Below are positions 1 to 11,882 of a stretch of DNA of 64,000 bases, in pieces (position 1 is the first letter of the stretch; every line of letters begins with the position of its first letter). Under the pieces are notes generated by a model. That model saw nothing but the letters and a program-made list of their open reading frames with translations. It was not told where the DNA came from and did not search any database. The position numbers and the translations under genes are program-made. The DNA is from Solea solea (taxonomy: Eukaryota; Chordata; Actinopteri; Pleuronectiformes; Soleidae). Where the stretch lies: positions 1,674,001-1,738,000 of the forward strand of contig NC_081154.1 of assembly GCF_958295425.1 (NCBI RefSeq). The letters are read 5' to 3'.

Positions 1-149
1 TCTGTTTGATTATTTAAGCTGCAAACTCAGTGGAGTGGACGACTTAAAGAGATAGTTGAGTTATTTTTGGTTATAATGAGGTACTGTTTTTTCTTTTAAA
101 AATAATGTATTTTTCATATAAAAGCCAAACAAGGGACTAGAGCTGCAAA

Positions 150-490
150 TTAGCAATCGCTATAAACCTCATGCTTGGTACTTACTATGTTTAACTGCAT
201 TTTCTTTGGGTTCAGATCGGGGAGGCCATTCCTCCAGGTATCGCCATCATTGCTCATGTGCACATTCACGTCCTCCAACAGGATTATGGAGTCCCCTACT
301 GAAGCCCTATGAAGGACTCCATTCAGGGTCTCCAAGAAGGCCAAATACTCCAACCCCATCCAGGAGTACGGCTCCTGAGCCGAGGCTGTGCATGGAGCGA
401 AGCCCCACCATCTCCAACTGATGGCGCTCCACTTCCCACACCAGCTCCAGGTCCTTCCCCTCCAGCGAGGTAACATTCCAGGTCCACAGA
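150..490 (-). mobile_element. L2-like LINE fragment, endonuclease region, degenerate
   Basis: Two overlapping minus-strand frames read like the apurinic endonuclease part of a fish L2-type LINE: a start resembling 'WNVTSLEGKDLELV' and, in another frame, 'DSIILLEDVNVHMSNDGDTW' followed by 'NGLPDLNP'. The family normally has an aspartate-rich 'LLGDFNAH' motif here, which is degraded. The switch between frames and the missing internal segment show a dead copy. The family assignment is from memory of teleost LINEs. Confidence 0.75.
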
Positions 491-540
491 GCTAACCTCT
501 GCTGCCCAGTTCTGGGCCGTTGAGGCCCAAAACTATCCAA

Positions 541-880
541 CCCCAGCAGTTTCGCCTGTGCATGGTGGGTCCACAGAATAGGGGAGCATGGTTACTCACG
601 TTACTAATTCAGGCTGTGTTTGGCCCGGGCCCCGTGGAAGACCTGGCCACATTGCACTCGCTGATGGGCTTAGATGGCAGGGGAAACCCCTGGACAGGCC
701 TGGTAAGCCCAAACGGGTAGTGCAGGTACACTGGGAAAGTCTATTGGAGGTCCTGGTCTGAGAAGACTTCAACTTCCACCTCTGAATGAGCTTCTCTGGC
801 ATCACTGTGGAGGCTGGGGGAATTGAAACTGAATGGTTGATGTTGCGGCTGCATTCTGCACTCTCAGGGTCTTGGGTGCC
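541..880 (+). mobile_element. L2-like LINE fragment, region after the endonuclease (plus orientation)
   Basis: The stretch 'cccaaacgggtagtgcaggt', then 'gaagacttcaacttccacct' and 'gcatcactgtggaggctggg', resembles the linker between endonuclease and reverse transcriptase in fish L2-type LINEs, read on the plus strand. The adjoining fragment to the left reads on the minus strand, so the two lie head to head. Boundaries are approximate and no frame is intact. Confidence 0.5.
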
Positions 881-3690
881 TCAAGGGGTTGAACTTTGGT
901 GCAAGGAGTGAACGGTGTACAAAGTCTCACAAATGTCAGTTTTTCAGTGTTTGCCAGAGAGATAAAGCTACAAACATATTCTTAAGCGATCATAGATTGA
1001 AGCAGACACAGATTTTATTAAGTGGTTCCCTGCTCGCAGCAATGCTGCCATGTCTCCAGCTGGCTTTGGTGGCAGCGTTGGCTAAATCAGTGTTGATAAT
1101 GTGTCAATACCTATATATAACCCCAAACTATCCCTTTAAAACCTAGAAACCTTGTAAGATCATCAGTCTCACCACACAATTACACTCATATGATCCAGAG
1201 CCTGATCCAGTCAAACAGACACCCAGCCTAAACAAACATGACCTCCCCAAACATCACGGCCACACTCACGTCTGCTCTCAAAGCGTATCATCATTCCAGG
1301 TCTGCGGCAGAGGCAGAGAGAAAAGCTCCTGATGAAATCATTTCAGAGCTTTGAAGCTGTGGCTGCACAGTTTAGCAGGTTATCTGCTCCCAGGACTGAA
1401 GATAACGCGGTGAGACGGCACTCAGACGCGATGTTTACAGACAGTCAGTGGCTCTGTCAGGAGGAATTCACTGCGAGGCAGCGAGAGCTGCGGCTCGGCT
1501 GACGGTAGAATCAGATTGGGGAGGCGATTGGGCAGATGAAGCTGGAAAACGTGGAGCTGCTTTTTACCTGCTGCTGTCAGACACGCTACAAAACACTTTG
1601 TGTAAACTTTGCATCAACTCATATCTACTCCTGTTTGCAGCTGGACGCCTGTTAAATGTGAAGTCCGCCCCAAATTACAAGATGAAAAGCAGCTTTGATG
1701 TGTTTGTGCGGGGTTTCAGAGATCTTTCGCTCTCTCTCTGAACTTAAGCTATTCTGTTTTGACACTTTTTAAAACTCCAGCACTTGACAGAAATACTTCA
1801 GATAACAAAATACGAAACTGTTTCAATGCTAAAGACAGAACTCCACAAAATAAGGTTTCATTGAGCTGCACTGAATACTTTTGGAATAAGAATCGTAGAA
1901 AAATGTAATCCTGGGCACAAGAAACCAGGGTTAATGAACAACCCTTTTTCACCAATGAAAACAAGATGTTAATTAAATAAAAATAAAGTCGATATTACAA
2001 AAACTACGATGAAATCTACTGACATCAACGAATAAAGAGAACCAATCAGACTAATCTCTTATTCTGATCTACCTGGATGTCAACACAGAGGAGGACACAC
2101 GGCACAGAAAACGGCAAAAAATGACTGAGTGAGGAAGAAAGAGAAGTGACGACATGAGGTTGAATTTCATGTACGATGTTACAGAAGAAACACGACGAAC
2201 CTAAAGCGACATTTGGAGGCGAGTCGTCCGGAAATCCATGGCATGAACAATGCTAATTGACCTGCTGAAGATAATAAGTGAAACAAACGTATCCAAACAC
2301 CACAGAAGAAGACACCGAAGCACACACTGGAGCCTTCAGTAAGTGACCTGACAAGTTTAAAGTCAGCAACCCTAACTACTAATGACAGTCTTATCATTTT
2401 ATATCGTTTTGTTTTCATTCTTTAAAGACGCCTTAATCATGTAACATGTAATCATGTAATAACAAGTGAATCAGTGTTACACGGTTAATATCCTTCTCAT
2501 GAAACATCACAAAGTGGAGAATCTGCATCTGAAAAGTGCGACTAACAGTTATTTTTACTTGCACGTGTAAAAAAAAACACCTTTATCCTCATTTGACCAA
2601 AATCCTGTTGCTCACCCCTTTTTTTTATAGTGACAGGATTTTAACCCTGCATTTTTTTTCACTATATGGTCAACTGGAAAAATGTCTAATTATACCTTTC
2701 AGACGTGGCGAGACGACACTTTTCGTACCATGGCCTTAAGGCTTCCCACTGCTTACAGCTTTGGTTTCCTGAAAACTCCATGTACCCAAAATAAATGTGC
2801 AGTACGTCTGAAATCAATTCTTCTCCAGTGGCAGCAGCAGCAGCAGCAGCAGTGTCGTGAAACACTGCTTCACCTTTATATACTGTACACACGTAAGAAC
2901 TTATAGAGTCCGGGCTATTGTGAGACACGCACTAACTCAAGTTCCCTTTTGTTGCTTTCAAACTCAAACCCCATCTGGGGCTGAGAGGTGTCGATACCTC
3001 GCTGTCTGTCCGCTGACTTATTGAGCAGCAGCTCAATGCTCTTGATCTCTGTACGTATGATGCATGGTGATACATGTGCGCCGTCCTCAGGGAGCTGAGA
3101 GAAGCCGCTGACACCGGGGACGCATCGGAGCGGCCGAGCTGACGGGCTCCACATCATGTCAGGGCATCAAGATGGATGGTGGAGATTTGCCGTGCGTCCG
3201 GACGACGGAGCGTAATTTAGTCCAGATGCTGAATGACTCACGTCCCTGTGAGTGACTGCTTAGGTGCCCGCGGGCTGGTGCTGTTTGCAGCCACTTTGTG
3301 ATTTAACTTCTGACCACACAGTCTTCACACACACCGGGGGGAAAGGGGGCTACAGACACACTTTTTTTTCCACTCCAGACTTGAGCTTGTGCTAAGAGGC
3401 CTGTACTTTTCCAAACTCACAGCTGCCACTGCCAGAGTCTACTGTACACAAACTGGAGAGAGATCTTTCATTTCACCACCGCACTTCCCATTCATTAAGG
3501 GATCGTCCAAGTTTTGTTTTTTCTTCTTTGGATGCCTGGTTGTATGAGGTGGTGACTGGCTGCCAGGTGGGACACACGAGGGAAACTGAGATTGGAGCCA
3601 GTTAAAGCTGTCGTGTGTAAGCTTTAAATATAAGCAAATGTCTGTTACATTCAAACCAACCATCAAATGAGTTCATACAAAGCTGATTAA
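881..3690. other. Non-coding stretch, no recognised gene
   Basis: No open frame here resembles a known protein and none is framed by convincing splice sites. The sequence is AT-rich with a (GCA)7-8 trinucleotide run near 2831-2852 and short homopolymers. The slightly GC-richer block at about 3050-3330 could be regulatory or part of an untranslated exon, but nothing in it is diagnostic. Confidence 0.5.
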
Positions 3691-3699
3691 GTCTACCAG

Positions 3700-4075
3700 C
3701 TCAACACCATCCATCATCAACTGCCTATCCGAGATCAGGTCACTGGGCAGCAGCTCGAGCAGAGAGGCCCCAGACTTCCCTTTCCCTGGCCACATCGTCC
3801 AACTCCGACTGGGGGATCCCCAGGTGCTTCAACGCCAGCAAGGAGATATAATCTCTCCACCTGGTTCTTGGTCTGGCCCTAGGTCTCCCTCCAGTTGGAC
3901 ATGTCAGGATCAGCGAGTCCCTCTCAGATGGCTGAGCTTCTCAACCTTTTAGACCGTTTGTACCTGCAATCTCGTTCATGACCAACTCTCCACAACTTTC
4001 TTTTTGTTTCTCAGGATAGCGGTGTTTAGATCGGGTGTTGATGCCAAGTGACATTCCTGAGCTGCATACGGGAGC
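3700..4075 (-). mobile_element. L2-like LINE fragment, 3' end of the reverse-transcriptase ORF
   Basis: The plus-strand text 'tggccacatcgtccaactcc', 'gggggatccccaggtgcttc' and 'ctccacctggttcttggtct' is the reverse complement of the widely repeated 3' coding end of fish L2-type LINEs (compare the plus-strand copy at 5913-6165). It continues to 'gtacctgcaatctcgttcat' near 3960. Frameshifts are frequent and no long frame remains. Confidence 0.8.
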
Positions 4076-4079
4076 GTTG

Positions 4080-5380
4080 TGCTGATAAAGTAATTACAAA
4101 CACGTTGGAGTACAAATGAAAACACAAAGAAACGTCCAAAAAAGATTTCAAAGGTGAATTCTTTTTCCTCAAAAAACCTGGTTGTTTAGCAGTTTGATGG
4201 GATACGTCCCTGCTCTACCACTGTATACACACAAATGCTCCCTCTGTCAGGTCTGATAGTATTGCCTCTAACAAACATCACATCATTTATGTTCATGAGG
4301 ACCAAACAGTGGCTGAATAATAACATTATAATTGTGCCATCTTAAGTCTATGATATCTTAAGAAATATGTATTTTTTTTAATGTATTAAATTGTTCACAT
4401 TCCTGCACCAAAGTCCATTAAGAAAACCAATGATTTGGATTTGGTGTGGGGAAAAGAACCGGTTTGCAAAACAAAAAAACTTCACTTTCCAGCTGAAAAG
4501 GGGCAAAAAGAGAGGAGAAAATATACTTAAGATATCATAGACCTCATAAAATCCACATTTCAAAACATTTAAGGTTTAGATCCAGTAAAGTAAAGGTGAG
4601 TGTGTCGTACTGTCAGACAGGAAATCACAAATGATGCAGGTGAGATAAAGCCTGCAGTGTTTAGCAGTTGCCCCTATGAGAGGAAGCATTTCTCTGTCAG
4701 TGTTTCAACGGCTACGTTAAAAAACTGTTCCAAAACTCCAACACAACGTCTCACTGTCCCAAAACAAAACTATTATCAGTGAGTGCATGCGTGTCTAATG
4801 TTTGTGTTTGTGTTGGCACGTCGTGACGCTCTAATATGCCTTAATAACCGTGATGTCATCCACCTGTGTTTTGGCTCCGGGGGCCGGCGATGACTGATGG
4901 AACAATTTGGCATAATGGTCTTATCAGATCTGGAGCTCATGTGAGCTGAAACCTCGTGAAATCACAAACCATGAATGTGAAAAGTTTATACTCTGTTGTT
5001 TATCCACATTTGGGGAAAATGGTTCAACAGAGGTTTTTTACCACTAACCTGCTCTAAGACAATATTTACTGAGTCTGGAAAATTGTTTGTTTTGTGTACA
5101 GAAACATTTTTCTTTCATGGAAATGCACTGAAATGGTTTATTTTACTCTTTAAATCGTTTTTTTTGGTGTGCAATTTCCCCCTAAACTGTTCGAATTTAA
5201 CCCTCTCCCCAGTGGTCAGTCAATTCTGACCAATGTTACAACTGTCTTAAGGAAAAGTCAAGCGTCAAGACCTCATGATATCATCCACATTGAGTATTTG
5301 AATGAATTAAACTGCTGTCACATCTTCAAAAATGACTGAATGGGTAAGACAATGTTACAATATTGGGATTAGGATTAAGA
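4080..5380. other. Non-coding stretch, no recognised feature
   Basis: AT-rich single-copy-looking DNA. The short open frames match no family I know and have no coding-type composition. Confidence 0.5.
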
Positions 5381-5389
5381 GGCCAAGGT

Positions 5390-6165
5390 ACTCAGCTAGA
5401 AAAAGGTGAACCGACACCTTAGGTTAGTGGGGAGTAACTTCCTCATGTGGGAGGATCCGTCGTGATCTGGAAACTCCAAAAAATGAACTCTCAATTTACC
5501 AGTCACTCTACGCTCCAATCCTGATCTTTGGTCTCAAACTGTGGGTCGTGACAGAAAGAACAAGATTGCAGATACAAGTGGCCGGATTGAGTTTTCTTCG
5601 CAGCATGTCTGGGCTCAACCTAACGCTGTGTTTCCATCATGGTGCAGTTCGGTTTGGAATGGTTAAGCCCTGGGTCAGGGAGTGTTTCGACTGAAAAAGG
5701 TACCATTTTTGGTAGGCAGGGTGTGGGCTGTGTCCAGTGGCTCGACCACACTGTACCATTTTACCCTGGTACCCCAAGGGAAGGGTACCAAAGAATGGAA
5801 CAATTGGGGCTGGTTATTTTGGTAACCCAAAGAAAGGTACTGTACTGTACTGAACAGAATTGTTCCACTTGGTGGAAACACGGCTGAAGAGATAGGGGGA
5901 GGAGTTTAGACATTGGTGAGAGGCTTAGCATCCAGCCAATTGAGATGCTGTGGGCATCTAGTCAGGATGCCTCCTGGACGTATCCCTGGGGAGGTGTTTT
6001 GGGTATGTCCAACCGGAAAGAGACCCCGGGGCAGACCGAGGACATTCCGGGGAGATTATATCTCTACACTGGCCCGGGAACGCCTCTGTGTCCCAACAAG
6101 AGAGCTGGATGAGACTACTGGCTCCGCCACCCGGGCCCGAATCAGCGGTAGAAAACATCGATGAC
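5390..6165 (+). mobile_element. L2-like LINE fragment, 3' reverse-transcriptase end, interrupted by a MITE
   Basis: The left part (about 5450-5625) reads like 'SIYQSLYAPILIFGLKLWVV..ERTRLQIQVAGLSFLRSMSGL', the C-terminal part of an L2-type LINE ORF. The right part (5913-6165) continues with 'CCGHLVRMPPGRIPGEVF' and 'RPRGRPRTFRGDYISTLARE', typical of the same ORF. The two halves join logically once the inserted 5628-5886 element is removed. The copy is 5'-truncated and mutated. Confidence 0.82.
5628..5886. mobile_element. Small non-autonomous DNA transposon (MITE) nested in the LINE
   Basis: The segment begins 'ctgtgtttccatca' and ends 'ggtggaaacacggct', which are imperfect inverted copies of each other. 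The interior has many 'ggtacc'-type short palindromes around 5699-5855, as in a known group of fish palindromic MITEs. It interrupts an otherwise continuous LINE reading order, which is direct evidence of insertion. I cannot fix the target-site duplication or the superfamily (hAT-like is a guess). Confidence 0.7.
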
Positions 6166-6169
6166 ATTC

Positions 6170-6826
6170 ACATGTGATGATTTAGGTTTTGTGCTAAAAT
6201 AAGAGCAGTAGAACACGGCAGTCAAAAATAAGACGAAGTAGCTGTCGTCTGCATCCACTTTTCCTTTTATGATATCATGTAATTATTCCACTCTCTCCTG
6301 CCTGTATGGAGATTTCCTTCCACTGACTCAAACATTAACCTCTTGCTCTAAATCATCACAGGTTAATACCAGTGTAACAATGTAGCATCTGCTCTTTGAG
6401 GATATTAACCATTAACCTACAGCTCTGTCTGCCCTGAAAACACATTATTTTACAGCGACCTTTTTCATTTTGTCAGCGTGAACTCCAGATTTCGTGAGAA
6501 TGAGAATCACAAGCGGACGTCGTCAGAGATGAGAAGATAAGCGTCTGCTGGTGCATCTGTCTCGCCATTGTTGAGCCGGAAACGATGGGAGGAAGTCGTG
6601 GTTTGAAGTGATCAAACCAGTTTGGTAGTGGATCTATTTGTGGATCAGACACTTTACACAAACAGAGAGAACCTGTCAACTGCTCGTAATCTTTGTTTTT
6701 ACATCAACACAAGATGGGAAGAAATGTTGTAAACACAACAGAGCAATTTGATCCTCATTAGATGACAATTACAATGTTGTGATGAGTGAAGTCAAGCAAA
6801 GGGTGAATAGAAGTGATTTATATATC

Positions 6827-6859
<33 letters not shown>

Positions 6860-7290
6860 ACATGTATAAAAACCTACAACAATGCACTAAACCAAACAAG
6901 AGGAATCCTCTGTCTGTGTTGACATGAAACCACTTCCTGTGTGCAGCGTGAGAAGGTAATTGGGCCGACGTGCAGAACTGATCCGTACCAAAAAAAAAAA
7001 CTTTTTTAAAAATGCGGTAAAAACGTGGCAGATATTTTGCTAAAAGAGCCACCAGTGTGTGCAGTGCCAACTTTGGTCTTGTTTGGATAAGAAATGCAAG
7101 AGATATCGGTAGAAACACGACGGATATATCACTAAAACAGCCGCTTCTGCTCCCTCAAAAAACAGGGTACAGTGCACTAGTGAAAAAGAAAGTGACAGCA
7201 ACAGTACAAACAGATTTTTCTGTCATAACAGACCTCGTGTGTTATGTAATAACGCAGCAAACACACTCTCCTGAGCCTGTTTTTGCTTGG
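6170..7290. other. Non-coding stretch with AT microsatellite
   Basis: No gene recognised. A TA-rich microsatellite occupies about 6817-6862. A 132-aa open frame near 7057-7455 has low-complexity content and overlaps a SINE-like fragment, so I do not treat it as coding. Confidence 0.5.
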
Positions 7291-7299
7291 GAGCGTCTC

Positions 7300-7385
7300 C
7301 TTTTCAGCGCGATTGGCAGAGCATTACACAACACAAGCCCCTGCCAAGGTTGTGGGTTTGATCGCCGGCAGGACCACCTCTGTTT
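7300..7385 (+). mobile_element. tRNA-derived SINE-like fragment
   Basis: 'gcgcgattggcagagcatta' followed by 'aaggttgtgggtttgatcgc' looks like the D-arm (A box) and T-arm (B box) of a tRNA-related SINE head. It cannot fold as a normal cloverleaf with the expected spacing, so I call it a SINE fragment rather than a tRNA gene. Confidence 0.45.
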
Positions 7386-7759
7386 AAAAAAATGCACGCA
7401 CGCACTCACTCACAGTACAGTAAGAAAGTCTGGGTTAAGAACAACCACTAAATGAACTGTGCTATGTTGTAAAAAGAATAAACTTCTGAGCGAAAGAGGA
7501 AACTTACTCAGCCAGAACAGCCTGGACAAGGTCGGGCCTGAACCCCGTGTGGATACCTTTGGCAGTGCAGCAGCGGCAGTGAAGTTTGATGGTTGTGGAT
7601 TTGGTGCAGCAGGATATAAACTGCTGACGCTGCGAGGTCAGCGACATCTGCCAGTGTTGTGATGACCTTCAGTAATTGTACGCCGTGAGATGTGATGTTT
7701 GGAGAGAAAATAGGCTTCAAACTTTACTTGTTTGTGGTGGAGACCAATAAAAAAAAAGT

Positions 7760-8651
7760 TTTAGTTTCTCTGTGTGTGTGTGCTTGTATTTGTTACCTCT
7801 TCAGGACCAGTAGTCCTCATGGAGACCTAATTTTTTGACATGGTAATATCTGCTTATGGTTGTGCGCTATGGCCCCAGGGTCATGTTTGTCCCTCACTGC
7901 CTCTGTGAGAGTGTGTGTGTGTGTGTGTGTGTGTGTAGGAATTCTGTGTGTGCATAAAGGAAGTGACCCGGAGATGCATGTGACAACATGAAGTGGAATG
8001 AGTCTTAATTAACAGTGGAAGTTTTGTCAAATCAAGAGTATGCAACTGCGTTTTAGGACATTTTCTTAACACTTGTCGGGACCAGTTGTCCTCATGGAGA
8101 CCAAAACCAGATTCTAATGAGGCAGAACCTTATTTCTGAGGAGCTGGTTAAGTTCATGGCTAAGTATAGGCTGTCCAAGTGAATGGAAATCAATGCGTCT
8201 TAAAATTGATAGAAATACTAGAATTTGTGCACATGTTTTACCTCTAGAGTCCACGTGTTGTTAAATTCAGATTGGAATTGTGGTTAGATTAAGGCAGGAT
8301 TTCTCATTCCTGATCCTGGTGACCCACTGCCCTGCCCTGTTTTTTTTTTTACTGCTGCAACACACCTGATACTCATGGTCAGCTCATCAGCAAGCACTGC
8401 AGAAGCCTGATAATGACTCATGTGAATCAGGTGTGTTGCAGCAGGGAAACATCGCTGGGGACCTAAAATAGGTAACACACTCACACAATGGGGACCTGTC
8501 CTCTTTATGGGGACAAAAAAAAAGTCCCCATGTGAAGCCATGTTGTACGGTTAGGATGAGGTTAGGGTTAGGTCAGTAGTAGTTAAGGTTAAGATTAGTC
8601 TCCTGAAAATGAATGAAAAGTCAATGTCCTCTGAAGTTATGGAAAAACCAC

Positions 8652-8689
<38 letters not shown>

Positions 8690-8700
8690 CTTCATAATAA
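7760..8700 (+). repeat. Cluster of 'gaggacc' dispersed repeats with GT microsatellites
   Basis: Two partial copies of a dispersed repeat: 'aggaccagtagtcctcatgg' near 7803 and 'gggaccagttgtcctcatgg' near 8079, each followed by 'agacc' and 'taatgaggcagaacc'-type text. GT runs lie at about 7909-7936 and 8652-8684. 8480-8570 contains 'ggggacctgtcctctttatg' and telomere-like 'ggttagggttagg'. Related copies occur near 13.97, 33.13, 33.9, 39.04 and 46.3-46.7 kb. Confidence 0.7.
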
Positions 8701-9540
8701 TAGCCCTCAGTCCCTGACCAGGTGGTCAGGCTGCTCCTTTAAACCTCAGGCTCCCACAGACTGAGACCCTGTCAACTACTGGAGCTTCCATGACTGTTAC
8801 TCTATCATAAATGTCATAACTAATGCAAGAAAACATGTTATGAATGTAGTTTGTTTTCACATCAAGCAAAGTTTGCACAGATCAGACACCATCAGACTGT
8901 TTACAGTAGACTTTCTATGTGTGGTGTTATATTGTAAGAGTCACAGCATCATCTTGTGGTACATTTAGGAATTACATCTAAAAGTCTAAAAAGGTTGGTT
9001 TTCGTACAAAACACACTGGTGAAACTAAATAAGTATAATATACAATATACATTTTAAATATTGTGGTATTTTTATATTCTGAAATAATGATAATTTGGCA
9101 CACTCTTATTTTGAAATAAAAAAAGTGTGAACATTTACATTCTTCATCATTTACAACAACATTTTAATTTATAATTTGAAGGTAAAAAAAAAAACAGGCA
9201 GTAAAATAAAAATAAACAAGCATTACGTGTTACAATATTTACCCCAAAAAAGGTAACATAAAGTACAGTAAATAAAGAAAATTGGAAAATAAATAAATTA
9301 ACACAAGCACACAAGTATCAAACTATAATTTATTGTTTGTACCTTGATCAATACCGTTACAATGACAGATAAATCAAACACATTTTGTTTTAAGACATGA
9401 GAAAAATGTGAGTCATATTTTGCATTTTGCCGTTCAAGTAAATAAGTGGTACATAGTATGTAACACAACAATCTGTATATGTTTGACAAACTAAACTGAT
9501 ACAAAAATATCAGGCTAATGTGGATTTTATCAGTGCATAG
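8700..9540. other. AT-rich non-coding stretch downstream of msrb1
   Basis: Mostly A/T with poly-A runs and no recognisable gene. It lies 3' of the msrb1 polyadenylation signal candidate. Confidence 0.5.
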
Positions 9541-9547
9541 ATTAAGC

Positions 9548-9553
9548 TTTATT
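9548..9553 (-). promoter_or_regulatory. Candidate polyadenylation signal of msrb1
   Basis: 'tttatt' on the plus strand is AATAAA on the minus strand, about 240 nt downstream of the SECIS element. Other A-rich sites nearby could also serve. Confidence 0.45.
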
Positions 9554-9793
9554 TACCTTTCAGAAATAAACATTACGTTAATTATACAGATAATATAATG
9601 TTCATTTGGAGGGTTTGGAGGGAAGAAATGTGTGATTAATGGAAACTTTTGCAGAACTTAATTTCTTATTCCAGTGACATGCACCTATCCTGATGAACAC
9701 AGTGTTATTATTAATAACAATAATAATGATAATAATCATGGAGTTAAACATGAGGTAGTGAAGTAAATGCAGTGATTTCTGTTCCCAGTGTCA

Positions 9794-9876
9794 GAGGCCG
9801 GTCAAAGATTCTTCAGTGGACAGGACGTCCCACTTGGGTCTTTTCTCCATGTCCCTTCACACGCTGAGCCGACCTC
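9794..9876 (-). promoter_or_regulatory. SECIS element of msrb1 (selenocysteine insertion), form-2-like
   Basis: Read on the minus strand, GAGGTCGG (9869-9876) pairs with CCGGCCTC (9794-9801) as the basal helix. Above it lies the kink-turn core: 'GTGAAG' on the 5' side and 'CTGAAG' on the 3' side, giving the tandem G-A pairs. Twelve bases after the 5' TGA come unpaired 'AAAA'. Helix II is GGACA(T)GGA with TCCTGTCC, and a small CCC-AAGT-GGG hairpin caps it, as in form 2 SECIS. It recruits SBP2 and the Sec-specific elongation factor so that UGA at 10151-10153 is read as Sec. The folding was done by eye. Confidence 0.85.
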
Positions 9877-10099
9877 TGGACCGAGCAGCAGATACAGTAC
9901 AGCAGCAGCAGGGAGTGGAAGCTCAAACCTGAATACATCAAGTATTTTTTCTCTCTCTTTACTGTTTGTATTTAACCTGTGATAGAAAGAGAAGTGAAAC
10001 ACTTATTAACATCCATCCAGTACAGTCAAATTTAATTAAAATCAAAATTTCAAAACTGTTGTGAAACTGCAGTTAAGTCCCAGAATGCTTCACTTCACG

Positions 10100-11705
10100 T
10101 CATGTCTTCTTACCTTTACTGGGGACAAACTTGAGAGAGTGACTGAATATTCAAAAGCGTGAGACTCCGTCCTCAGGGCCGTCGTTCACAAACTCGTGGC
10201 CCAGGCCGTTTCCACATTTCCCACACAGAACCTGAAAAATAAGTATTCATTCATTTCCAATCGACTCAGAGCAGTGATTCCCACAGTGTGGGTCACGCCC
10301 CCCTATTGTGCCATGACGTTACTCCAGGTGGACCATGAAAGGTCATTACATTTAAATAAATACATGTTTTTAATTGTCAACATTTTAGGTAATTAATAAG
10401 TGTTATATAGCTGTAAATGTGCATGTATGATTGATTTTAATAAGATCATGTGTAAGGAACTAAAACTATCACTCCAGGTCGTGTGGGTTATAAAATACAC
10501 AAAGCAATAATTCATTCAGTATTGACTGGTGATCAGGATTGATAAATGTGAACTTTACAATGTCACAAGATCCCTGACCTTGTAGGCGGTGAGAGTCTCC
10601 ATCATCTTGGTGACGCTGTCCTCTCTGATGGTGTCCGTGAATGCTGGCCACGGAGACGAGTGGGCGAACTTGGAGCGACTGGAGAACAGAGGGTGGTTAC
10701 ACTTGGAGCACACGTACATACCTGCAGGAGAGGACATGTGTTTGTTTTTTTAATGTGGAACTTTAAACAAATCTCTTCTGGAGCTAACTCCATCTCTATG
10801 CCTGATTTAGAAAAATGCCAAGAAGTGGGCTGAGAGCTGAGCATAGCATGCTTGATCATCTATTACTTTGTTAACTGTTGATCAGCGAGTCAGGCCAAGG
10901 CATAATGGAACAAAAATATATTTTAACATATTAAAGAAATGTAAGTATCTTTAAATATAATTACATGTATAAGATAAGAAGTTAGCATTGTCACAGCAGC
11001 AAAGACAGTAAAGATGAAGATTATAAATAATAAATGTGCATTGCCACATAATGTGAAAGTACAAAGATATTAACTATAAAAAGTTAAAAAGAATGTATAT
11101 TATAGACATTTACCACAAATACGGCTTAAGTTTTTTGCTGTTATTTGCTTTTATTTTGTAGTTGCTCATTTAGTGCACATGTCTGTATTAAGTTTAAAAA
11201 AAACAATGAAATTAAACTGGTTTACTTGTTTAATTCAAGTTTAGTATCACCATACTCAGGGCTTCACTTTGAATATAAAAATGCAAATGGCTCAGGCCCT
11301 TTTGTGCCCTCTGATTTAAAAACAACAGCAAGGCTTGATGTAAATAACACAACTATAATTAAGGCAATATCAAATATGAGTGAGATAAAATTTAGTCTAA
11401 AAACATTTTTTACTTTTCTTACACTTATACACACCACTCGCACTAGTACTACTATAACAGCAATAATAATAGTAATAAAAATGATAGGTTAATAATTTTT
11501 GACCTATCAACAAAATGTGATATTGCTATTTCTGTGGAGAATGTCTCTTCACCTGGGAAATATTCAGATTGTATATTATGAAAGAGAACTACAGTTGGTT
11601 GCATAATCCAGACTACAGTCATGTTACATCACATGTCTCCTCCTGCTCACCTGGCTTAAAGTGATCCTTGTACACTTCACCGCCAAAGAACTGGCAGAAA
11701 GACAT
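10100..11705 (-). CDS. msrb1: Methionine-R-sulfoxide reductase B1 (selenoprotein R/X)
   Basis: Reduces methionine-R-sulfoxide in proteins, including actin in vertebrates; cytosolic and nuclear. Coding exons on the minus strand: 11651-11705, 10579-10721, 10100-10231, giving a predicted 109 aa. The start '[16 protein letters not shown]' matches the family N-terminus. Zinc ligands are visible as CSKC (C23, C26) and CGKC (C69, C72). 'SSPWPAF' and 'GLGHEF' are family signatures. Residue 93 is encoded by TGA (10151-10153) inside '[12 protein letters not shown]', the catalytic selenocysteine; plain ORF callers truncate here. A SECIS lies downstream. The stop used is TGA at 10100-10102, giving a 'VPSKGKKT' end. 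A GTAAGA donor just before it and a CAG acceptor near 9980 would give a shorter tail instead. Teleosts have two msrb1 paralogues and I cannot say which this is. Confidence 0.95.
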
Positions 11706-11882
11706 GTTGTGTTTCTGCTCTTCGAAAACAGAAATAATCCGGTTTCTCCTTTCAGCAGTAGCAGGACGTCTGTTTTTCTCTTCCTCTTGAGTGTATGACG
11801 TATTATTCTTCTTCTTCCTGCCTGGGGATTTACTCCAGACCAGACTCCGCCCACTGCTGTTATCTAGATTACCACTAGAGGG

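Noticed and set aside
7300..7385. tRNA gene
   Set aside because: Box A and box B-like text is present but arm pairing and spacing do not give a normal cloverleaf; better explained as a SINE fragment.
7057..7455. 132-aa plus-strand open frame
   Set aside because: No homology, overlaps a SINE-like fragment, composition like the flanks.
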